Below are positions 9,561-24,193 of a stretch of DNA of 42,074 nt, one piece after another; within the stretch, counting starts at the first letter, position 1, and every line of letters begins with the position of its first letter. The stretch lies in the NCBI GenBank assembly GCA_032358255.1, contig JAULBX010026942.1, positions 1-42,074 of the forward strand, written 5' to 3'. The notes below the pieces were generated by a model that had not been told where the DNA came from, did not search any database, and worked only from the letters and a program-made list of their open reading frames with translations. Origin of the DNA: Heterotrichella gracilis. Its lineage: Eukaryota; Sar; Xanthophyceae; Tribonematales; Xanthonemataceae. Position numbers and translations under genes: made by a program.

Positions 9561-11623
9561 GGGCAGTTTTGGGTGACGTTGTACTGGAGCTGGGAATTGG
9601 CATGCCATTTGGCTCACGGAAAAGCAACGCAGTAGTATGTGCACTCCATCTTTGAAGCTAGATTAGTATGACTGGGTATGCCCCATCCCAGGTCAAGAGC
9701 CACGGCTAGTCTGGCACTGCCCTTACTGTGACAGATGGTGGCCAACCAGCCGTAGGGACAGCAACAGACTTGAAGTAACCCGTAAGTGTACGGAGCTTGT
9801 GCTTCACTTGTTTTTTGAAAATTGCGCATTTTTTGTGCTGTTGCAAGTGAGGAGAATGATCGCAGGCAGGCTTTTTACCTTGGCTTTTTTCCCATGTGTG
9901 TCTCATTATTGGTAAACCTAGTGTTGAATATTGAGGGCACTGTAGCTGCTGCCAATTAGCATAGGGCTGCTCTTGAAGAGTTGTTTTCTTTCTTCTTCCG
10001 TTGCAGCGTGTGTGTAAAGCAAAGGCCAGAGCCTCTGCAGTGTGTACACCACCGATGGGAGTTACATGTACGGTATAGAACTTCTTTATGGCCTTCAAGC
10101 ATGTGTGCCACACATGACATGGCCATATTATATACCACACCATTAGTATGTATGATGCAGTGGGTGTGTGTTGTGGGCATTTTTTTCCGTTCTTTCTTCA
10201 TGTAGTAGACAGGCCAATGACTCGAGATGGCCAACAAATTTCTAAAAGAGGCATGATCATGTCCATCACCAGTGAGACTCCGTGGTGATGGTATGGCATA
10301 GTATGGTATTACCGTCAAATCAACGCAACTTGCGTTGGAACCGTTCCATTGTAGTACGCATACTATACATTGTCAAGCCTGCACCTTAGTTTTCTAAAAC
10401 TTTATACTACGGCCTCAGGCAAATAAAATTGATCACGACTGTTTTGCAACTCAATCATCGACACGCCTCCATAGCATGGTTGTCCCAGGTTCTCCCCAGT
10501 AACAGTTCATAATGCATTATACACATAACCCCGGGGGCCAGTCTCCTGCACATGCTATCCATGCTTTTCTTACTGTTACCACTGCAACCTACATTGTCAC
10601 CCATACTTAGAGCAACTGCACGCCTTGAGGACGCATGGCATCTGCAAGGTTTGATGTGCCACAGTTGAACCCGAAGCCTGAATGATCATATATCAGATTG
10701 AATCCTGCAGGCGAAATGCAGACGTGTAGGCCATGCACAGACCCTAACCCCAATATCCAGATCGTCAACCCAGGTCGGTAGCCTGGGACCCTAAACCCAG
10801 GTCAGTGGCAGCAAGGCACATGCCTAAGGAAAAGGAGATGGACGCCAACAGCATAACTAAAGCGCCATAGCCCCCAAGTCAAGTGTCCCATAAACCTACA
10901 CAATGGCAATATTGCGAGTAGCCAACGCCCACCTCTGCAGTGCACCGCCACAAGCACCAATGTGGCAGAATTAGCCCTTCGCCACCCCGGGGCCTTGACA
11001 CCCATACGGCGATATCGCTGCACACAGGGTGAATGTTGCACTGCTGATGCCCTGGAACTCAGCCGCTGCCAAACATGTACCCCAGAAGTCCCAAGACGGG
11101 GAAGAAAATGAAGCCCAGGATAAATTTTGTTACCGCCCCCAGGATAGTTAGGAATATAAGAAGTGCAAGCAAGTGTCAGAAAAGCTCTCCTTGCACGCAT
11201 GATGGTGGTGCCCTAGCAGGAGCAACCACAAACACAATCAGTGTTGATTTAGGACACTCCTTGGGGACCATCACAGTACAACTCGTGAGTCACCAACACA
11301 AATCACTCTAATAATCACAGCCTTGGCTTGCATACTATGATGAGACGCTTGATCCCACATATGTGCATCAATGCATGGTGGAACAAAATAACAGGTACAA
11401 AGGGTACCAATGGATGATTTTTCAGCAACATCCAATTAATAGGCAGTCATCATGAGGTAGAGGCCTCCGGGTGCAAATGTAATCAAAATAGAGGGAAAAA
11501 ACTATACTAAGAAGAAGGCTTCCAGGGATGCCAGTTTAATGAACGTGAATGATAACGCTTCCAATGATGCAAGTTGACCCTCTAGTCTACGGGTCTTTTG
11601 CCTATAGGCTAACTAGCACTTAC
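9561..11623. other. Intergenic region, no supported gene
   Basis: No gene is supported. A TGTAA word at 10013-10017 could serve HydEF polyadenylation, 685 bases past its stop. On the minus strand, 11178-11059 holds a strikingly hydrophobic frame (ending FILGFIFFPVLGLLGYMFGSG then stop) but it follows an in-frame TGA with no AG acceptor between, so I do not call it. Confidence 0.4.
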
Positions 11624-12301
11624 ATGCCAGGTTTTCTCCCATGCAGCTTTCTGCCTAGCCTGGGCAATTCGCTTCTCTGACTTTGCGGCTTCTTCCTTTG
11701 CTATGGCAGTTCTTTCGTTGGCAAGTTCAAGTGCGTGTAACTGCAAATGAAATTTCTAGGTAAGTGGTAAGTGATGTACGTCAATGGCGACGATGGCACA
11801 TGACGTATATTGTTAGAGTAACTGTGATTAAAATTGCGATCATGATCATGAAAGCCTAGCTGTCATTTGAATGCAATTGGCTTGAGCATGTAGATCTTGT
11901 GAGGTTGCATGGAAACCTACAAACAAATACCATTATCCTCAATTGTGCAGTGCAGTGCAGTGCAGTGAAAGGCCTTAGAAGCCCGCTGTGAAACGCAAGT
12001 AAACATCCGAGTATGTATCATGAATGCATACCCTTCCGTCAAAAGGTGTCATTGTAGATGTGACGGTGACTGTGATTTCGTTGAGGGTTGCGACTGCACA
12101 TATCATCACAACTGATGCATCCTTGCCTCCGCCTACAAAGCTATAGCTCAGATTTGATTGCGCGGGTTGCTAATATTGTACAAGCGATCACAACTGAACA
12201 GCCACTGTGCATGTGATCGCACCTCTTTCAACCACGCCTCAGCCTCAGCCGCTCGCTGATTTGCAGCTGCAAGCTCGATCCGCACGCCTTTGGGGACATT
12301 G
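11624..12301 (-). CDS. Candidate coiled-coil protein, two internal exons
   Basis: Two consecutive minus-strand exons are supported by splice signals and coding character. The first, 12301-12223, lies between a TTTGCAG acceptor and a GTGCGA donor and encodes NVPKGVRIELAAANQRAAEA and six more residues. The second, 11740-11624, lies between a TTTGCAG acceptor and a perfect GTAAGT donor and encodes 39 residues rich in Ala, Glu, Lys and Arg (EEAAKSEKRIAQARQKAAWE). The join is in phase. Composition predicts a long helix or coiled coil. I find no start codon, first exon or last exon, and the family is unknown. It lies just downstream of the F-box gene on the same strand and could belong to an extension of it or to a separate gene. 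Confidence 0.45.
11945..11966. repeat. GCAGT pentanucleotide microsatellite
   Basis: Four tandem units of a GTGCA/GCAGT pentamer lie in the intron between the two coiled-coil exons. Confidence 0.8.
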
Positions 12302-12362
12302 CTGCAAACTAGCCCAGGGTGGTATCACAAACACAGTGATGGTATGGCAAGCACAGTCACAC

Positions 12363-12367
12363 TTACA
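12363..12367 (-). terminator. TGTAA word downstream of the F-box gene
   Basis: Read on the minus strand, TGTAA lies about 50 bases past the F-box stop codon. TGTAA is the usual chlorophyte polyadenylation signal. The same bases also form a GTAAGT donor-like word, so the assignment is uncertain. Confidence 0.35.
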
Positions 12368-12414
12368 AGAAAGGCTTCCACGCTTCACTACAGCTTGAAC
12401 AGAGTTTAAGGATG

Positions 12415-13710
12415 TTATCCCCAGTCAGCAACCACTGACTGGGGTAGGTGGGGCAGCAGCTGGAGCTGCTGCCTGTCTGTCATGCAACTGTTGTTGAGCT
12501 CCAATGACTGGAGAGGGAGGGCGAGCAGGCGGGTCCAATGGGCATCCAACTCACCCGGCGGCACCTGCAAGGATATAATAAATGAAGAAGGAACAAAATA
12601 AAGCAAGACCAAGAAGTATAGAAGATAAAATTGGAATGCAGAAATGAAGTAACAATGTAATAGGAAATTAAACATGCTAACAAAATGATGACGCGGCCTC
12701 TGAACTGCCGTGTTGGGTTTAAGCAAATGGAGGTAACAAAGCAGAGAGCATGACCCTCCTGTCCTCCACCATACCTGCACGGATAGGGTGAGGTGTTGCA
12801 GGCCCTTGGGGCACCAGCGCCCTTCCACCAGCAGCGCCAGGCAGCTGCGGGCCATGGTCAAGGTGAGCGAGGTGAGTGCGGCCAAGGGGAGCAAATCAAG
12901 CGCCAGCTGCATGCCATGCAACCCCAGCCCCAGGCTTGTAATGTTGGGAAGCTGATGCAGCGACAGCGTGTCGCTGTGTCGGGCCAGGCGGGAAGCATCG
13001 TGCGCCTGGTAATCCTTTCCGCCCGCGCACAGCGTTGCAGCGGTGACAGAGGGCAGCGGGGGCAGCGGGAAGACCGAAAACCGGTTGGTGGAGTAGTCAA
13101 AGAGCTCCAGCGCCAGGTAAGTCAGGCGGGTGAGGTGGGAGAGGTGGCGGGTCATTGACCCTAGGGTTTCCGAGGGCACCTCGCAATCCCCCGCCTCAAA
13201 CCTGCTGGAAAACGTGGCGTGCAGATCCAGATGCTCCACACTGGGCAGGCGCCCTATGACTGTGAAAACCTCCACCAGCTTGGCCAGATCCTCATCATAC
13301 CCCGCCCCACCCTGGAAATTGAGCTTCAGGCTCTGCATCTGAACAGGGTCCAAGGCAGCCAATAGGTCCAAACAGGGCTGGGGGTAGTTGATGTCTCTCA
13401 GGTGCCGGACGTCCAACTTCCTGGTGCGCGCCACACGAGGGATCAGATCGCTGTGCTCGATGTCGTAGTGGCGAGTGAACTCCACATCCTCCCAGAGCAG
13501 GCCTTGGGTGCAGAGCAGCCTGTGCCAGCGCTTGCACACCCAGGTTATCCAGAGGCGGTCCTCGAACGGGATTCTGAGGAAGATGGGGTTGAGGAGTGCG
13601 TCTGGTAGGCTTTCCATTTGCACTGGCTCCCGGAAGGTGGTGGGAGGAGGTGGTTGCAGCTGGCGGGCGGTGGTTTGGGTGCCACAGGCTGCACCTAGCA
13701 TGGTAGGCAC
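12415..13710 (-). CDS. F-box / leucine-rich repeat protein
   Basis: The protein starts with a Gln/Pro-rich stretch, then an F-box near residues 32-66 (MESLPDALLNPIF, then WVCKRWHRLL), then irregular leucine-rich units (SLKLNFQGG, HLDLHATFS, LTYLALELF, LTSLTLTMAR). F-box proteins usually recruit substrates to SCF ubiquitin ligases through Skp1. Two exons are likely: 13710-12775 and 12564-12415, giving 361 aa. The intron between is 210 bases, a multiple of three, and stop-free, so retention would give 431 aa with a hydrophobic insert. The last residues (PQSVVADWG) come from a perfect palindrome, so the C-terminus may be truncated relative to an ancestor. A later start at the Met before ESLPDALL is possible. 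Family is clear; substrate is unknown. Confidence 0.72.
   Translation of the reverse strand: MPTMLGAACGTQTTARQLQPPPPTTFREPVQMESLPDALLNPIFLRIPFEDRLWITWVCKRWHRLLCTQGLLWEDVEFTRHYDIEHSDLIPRVARTRKLDVRHLRDINYPQPCLDLLAALDPVQMQSLKLNFQGGAGYDEDLAKLVEVFTVIGRLPSVEHLDLHATFSSRFEAGDCEVPSETLGSMTRHLSHLTRLTYLALELFDYSTNRFSVFPLPPLPSVTAATLCAGGKDYQAHDASRLARHSDTLSLHQLPNITSLGLGLHGMQLALDLLPLAALTSLTLTMARSCLALLVEGRWCPKGLQHLTLSVQVWWRTGGSCSLLCYLHLLKPNTAVQRPRHHFVSMFNFLLHCYFISAFQFYLLYFLVLLYFVPSSFIISLQVPPGELDAHWTRLLALPLQSLELNNSCMTDRQQLQLLPHLPQSVVADWG
12419..12444. repeat. 10-bp palindrome at the F-box stop codon
   Basis: CCCCAGTCAG and CTGACTGGGG are exact reverse complements around a six-base loop. The palindrome encodes the last residues before the stop codon (12415-12417). 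Confidence 0.8.
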
Positions 13711-13724
13711 TGCTGTCGCTGTGG

Positions 13725-13870
13725 CTGGTTATTTTGGTGTTGGTGTGGCGTTGCTGTTGCTGTTGGTGTTGGTGTTGGTGCTTTGGTAGGTATGGCTGTG
13801 GCTGTGGTTGTGGCTGTTGGTGTGGCTGTGGACTGTGGCTGTGGCTGTGGAAATGGCAATGGCTGGTGAA
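13725..13870. repeat. GGCTGT / GTTGGT low-complexity tract
   Basis: A run of GGCTGT, GTTGGT and related hexamers lies immediately upstream of the F-box start codon. On the minus strand it would read as Gln/Pro/His-rich peptide, so it could be 5' UTR or an N-terminal extension. Confidence 0.8.
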
Positions 13871-14337
13871 CTGTGGCAAAGTCGATGGGTTTCAACGTGT
13901 GGATATCAATGGCGGAAGTGGACATGAGGTATGTGCTGGAATGGGTGCCACAGACTGTAATAAAAAAGAGCAGAGCAGTGTCCCTGTGCGCAGCGGGTGT
14001 TGTGGGGTTGAGTGGGTTCTGAGCTTTTTCACTTGGGCTGATGCGGACCAAGCCGCTGGGTTTATTGTGAGTTAAAAATTCGTTAGGAGGAAGTTTATGA
14101 CTCCCAGAGCAGCGAAAATAGTGAGTGAAGGCGGTTGGCATCGTTGAAGGCAAACTTGTGGGGCCTCACTAAACAGCTGTGCACTGTGATACCTAGCAAC
14201 CAGCAACCCAGCAACGTATCCTTCTCACCTGATGTCTTAACGTACCCTGTGGCAAAGTAACTCCTCCAAAGTGCTGCACTTACGGACGTGGGTGTTCAAA
14301 GATATCTATTCAGCTGATACTACCGAGATACTACCAA

Positions 14338-14354
14338 ATGCATGCATGCATGTG
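14338..14354. promoter_or_regulatory. TGCATGCA array upstream of the F-box gene
   Basis: AATGCATGCATGCATGTG lies about 630 bases upstream of the F-box start, with another ATGCATGC near 14359. Regulatory role is inferred from position only. Confidence 0.25.
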
Positions 14355-15559
14355 CCATATGCATGCAAATTAGGTCTACTAGTACAGCTGAGTTCACAGG
14401 GCTGTCGTGTATAGACTCAATATACGTTGAGCAGCTAAAGGACATATCAATACGGTGCCAAAGATATTGGCTTTGGCTGATAAATTTAAGAACTGAAAGT
14501 CCCCGTCCCCTGCCCAGGCACCCCAAGGGGGACAAATATAAGCACTTCTTCTTTTATGTGCCACAACGTCCCGAATTGGACAGGAACAGCGGCTGGAGCC
14601 CTTGCATTAACTAAAGAGGAGGAAACTCCCTGCAAAAGGTATTGACGAGGATACAGTATGGTGAACATTATGCTGAGCAACCTTGTCAACAACAAGCTAG
14701 CAAGCGCTTGTCAGTTAAAGCCACCATGTTCAGTCCTGGATGTGCCTGCTTGCCAAACTCACTTTAGAAGCATTTCGAAAGAAAGGAGCCCCAACAGAGG
14801 GCTCAACAGGCATTACCCTGTAAGCTTTCCACTTGCGCATGTTATGTAACATATTCTAGGGTTTAGGGCTTAGGGCTTGAAGGAGCTTAGAAAGAGGGAG
14901 CGCAAACAGAGGGCTCACTAGCGTAGTACTCTGTATGCTTTCCACTCGCGCACGTGATGTAACATCTGTAGGGATTTTACTCGGCCCGTGCGTCATGAAT
15001 GTTGCCCCAAGTTGGCAAAAACAAAATGGAAGTGCTGAAGGACAATTTTCAGTCTGCATACCTTCCCCCCACACCAACCCACCACACCCATCTTTCAGTG
15101 CTTTTTTGAAACCTAACTTAGTGTGGCAATAATGCGGCGCTGTGTAGAAAAAACATCAAAATCCCTGCAAAGCGTGTGCCTACCCCAAAGCCGCAGCCAG
15201 GTTGCTGCTCCCCAGGCAAAACATCCCCTTTCAACCTGCGTAAAACAATGCCTCATGTTGTGTCCAAAATGCAGCAGGATAGCCGACGCATCCCCTTCAC
15301 CTCCCCACATCCCCCTAGACAATACTCCCTTCCCCCCCCAAGCCTACCCTGGTACCACCGACATGCCCTAAACACTAAACTCTAACCCCGTCCCCAGCCT
15401 TCCCTCGTTTCTCCCCCTACATCTCCTCCAAGGGATAAAAACACAAGGCTCCAACCCTAGGCGAGGGGCACATATTGCACCACCTGACCCACCCCAACCT
15501 CCCCTGCTTCTGCACCCCGATTGCTACAAAAAACCTTAAGGGTCCACCTTATACGCATT

Positions 15560-15564
15560 TTACA
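15560..15564 (-). terminator. TGTAA polyadenylation word for FtsH11
   Basis: On the minus strand TGTAA occurs 276 bases past the FtsH11 stop codon, a usual distance for chlorophyte 3' UTRs. Assignment rests on the known TGTAA signal of green algae. Confidence 0.4.
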
Positions 15565-15839
15565 CTGCAGCCAAAAAGTCCAAAACAAGGCATCCATCAA
15601 CCCGCACACCACACAAAACCCTTCACTGGGGTTCAAAACGTACGACCAAGAGCCCTTCACCCAAAAGTGCACATAGACCCTAACAAAACCTTTGCCAGGG
15701 TTCACCACCTGTGCCTGCCGCATGGAAACCCTTTGCTAGGGTTTATAACAAGTGCACGCTGCCCGAAACCCTTAAATTGCACACCCAACCATCCACGCCG
15801 TCCCAAAACCCTCCCATTAGGATTCAACACCAGCCCAGC

Positions 15840-22152
<6,313 letters not shown>

Positions 22153-22584
22153 GGTGCTGGTGGTTTTGCCCACAGCCAGTGCTAGTACCCCTCCCTGCAA
22201 GGGGGAAATGGGGTTGTGACATGGTTGGGAGGGTGGGGGAGGCGTGGAAAGGGAGGGTGGGAGTTTCAAGGTGCAAGGTGCCGGGAACAGGGGGCCTAGG
22301 ATAGGAGTCCCATTCTAGTCGATGGAGTGCTATCTAACGTTATCCTCTGAGAGATTTCGAGGGATACCCTGTGCACAACGCTCGATCAAAGTGGGTAGTG
22401 TGGGCAGGAGTTGCTGGACTGATAAGAGTGGACGCAATTACAAAGCTTCGTCTGCTTACCGCCGCGGTATGGTGAAATACCTGCAGATCAACCCGTGGGT
22501 GCAACCCCTCGCTACTTCCTCTCTAACAATACCAGGTGGATGGTAGGCAGCAGGGAGATATGGTGCACGTGCCAATCATCCACA

Positions 22585-22596
22585 GCATGCATGCAG
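22585..22596. promoter_or_regulatory. TGCATGCA array upstream of FtsH11
   Basis: GCATGCATGCAG lies about 430 bases upstream of the FtsH11 start codon. Role inferred from recurrence upstream of other genes. Confidence 0.25.
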
Positions 22597-23445
22597 TAGA
22601 GTCGTTCGGCTGGTACAAGAGGAGCCTATACCGTTGCGCCTCTTATGCTAACGAACTGTATATATGGCAGGAGCTGCCTACACTGAAGTAGGCTTGCAAC
22701 GCTTTGGGGCGGTGTCTTGGTGTTCCAATAGTCATGCCTGCTGCCCAATAAGAAATCGCACCCATAGCCCAGCACAGACTTACCTGTTGAACACGAAGGT
22801 GTTGTAGCTGTGCCCTGCTTTACACGCCAAAAATTACAGCCTCCCTCGGCCCCTGCCTTCCCGGTTGAGACTGCAAAGTCCACACCCAGGAACTGACCTT
22901 GGAGCACTACAAACCCTTAACTCCCAGCAACCACAAGTTTTGAACCCGCCACTTCAAACAAGAAGACTCTAGCAGCGATAAAGCTGTATATCAAAAGGGA
23001 GGCCCTACACCTTGGAACGCCTCGAGACGGTTTCAGTTAACACAATGAAAAGTGGTGGAAAGTGCTGTGCGCGGGTCCTCGACTGGATATCGCCCGGAGC
23101 TGTGCTTTATGTATGGGCAGGTGCGGTGCTCGTATGAGGTGTATCAAGTAGCATGGGACAAGCGCGAGAAAACCATATTGAAGCGGCGTGAGGTGGGCAT
23201 TGGGCAATGGGTTTGGAAGGTTTGTGGTGTCAAGGGGTATATCTGTAGAGAGTTCCATACGGGGACAGTATGTCCTCCCCTTTCGCCGAAAGTATAACGC
23301 CATGCATCAATGCATGCATATTAACTTCACTGTTGTCGCATTTCTATTTCACTGATAGGTCAGGTCAATTAAAGATTGCGCAGCACCACTAGCCTGTAAC
23401 TTTGTTTTGTCAAGGTATTTGTGCACTTTGACGGTCAGCACTGGG

Positions 23446-23465
23446 GTGCATGCATGCATGCATGT
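23446..23465. promoter_or_regulatory. TGCATGCA array upstream of MED8
   Basis: Four tandem TGCA words (GTGCATGCATGCATGCATG) lie about 740 bases upstream of the MED8 start. A looser pair lies at 23301-23320. Confidence 0.25.
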
Positions 23466-23695
23466 CCACGTTTGGAAATGGTTGAGAATGCTCCCACGCA
23501 TAGAAAAGAAGTAAGGTAGTCGAGAAGGAGAGGGAGTTTGCACCGTGGTACGCTACAATTTGACGGACACACCACGCACCCACCAGCAGAGGCACCCTCC
23601 CCACAGCCACAGCCACAGCACCCCCGCTCCCACCCTCTAGCAAGCAGGCATCGAGAGTGGCATACCAAGTTGGTTCGTTGGGCACAGAACCACCA

Positions 23696-23757
23696 CCAGC
23701 AGCAGCAGCAGCACCACCACCACCACCACCAGCATCAGTAGCAACAGCAGCAGGTGG
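23696..23757. repeat. CAG/CAC trinucleotide repeat
   Basis: An imperfect run of CAG units passes into CAC units and back to CAG. Confidence 0.9.
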
Positions 23758-24193
23758 CGTGCAAGCACTCACCCTTGACCAGGGGCGCACCCCCACCCCT
23801 CCTGACATCGCCACCCACAACGCCAACCCCCACCAAACACACGAGGCTGGGAGCGCACAACCGGTGTGTGGGACGTTTCAACAACACCTCCACCAGCCAG
23901 TGGCGGCATTACAGCTTTAGGCAGCAGCTGGGACAGCCAGCCAGTCAACCCCCCCGTGGCCCAGGAATAGCACCACCACACCACAGCCACAGCCACAGCC
24001 ACCACCCCTGCGGCGTGTAGGGGCAAGCGTTTGGCGGCAGCTGGTGCAAGGAGCCTCTCTACACCCGCCCTTGCCCAGGGGTTTGCGCGCACTGCCAGTC
24101 ACCCACGCAGTCAAACACCCCCCCGTCACAACCACCATCGCCACACAGGCCTGAGGCACAGCTCATTCCCGGTTGCTTGCAAGGCCAGGAGGC

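Larger units (their letters stand above)
13880..15839. other. Intergenic, F-box 5' side to FtsH11 3' side
   Basis: No gene is supported. A direct duplication of about 75 bases is visible: 14773-14847 and 14887-14964 share AGAGGGCTCA, GCTTTCCACT and GCGCA..TG.TATGTAACAT-like blocks. From 15400 to 15810 short palindromes of the form AACCCT-N-AGGGTT recur. Confidence 0.4.
22153..24193. other. Divergent intergenic region FtsH11 / MED8
   Basis: No gene is supported. Both flanking genes read outward from here, so their promoters should lie inside. Open minus-strand frames between 23410 and 24250 are mainly simple-sequence translation, though a GTGAGT donor-like word occurs near 23771. The stretch 22299-22320 resembles one arm of the palindrome at 24591-24634. 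Confidence 0.4.

Noticed and set aside
11059..11178. Hydrophobic minus-strand frame resembling a tail anchor
   Set aside because: An in-frame TGA precedes it at 11176-11178 and there is no AG acceptor or ATG between the stop and the hydrophobic run, so no ordinary exon can contain it. Pyrimidine-rich DNA can give such translations by chance.
12032..12111. Minus-strand exon encoding ATLNEITVTVTSTMTPFDGR
   Set aside because: It has plausible splice sites but its phase does not join either neighbouring coiled-coil exon, so including it would break the frame.
12363..12417. Extra exon DNILKLCSSCSEAWKPFF joining the F-box gene to the coiled-coil exons
   Set aside because: The frame is +1 to the F-box frame and has no start codon or convincing acceptor. 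The GTAAGT at its end overlaps a TGTAA polyadenylation word.
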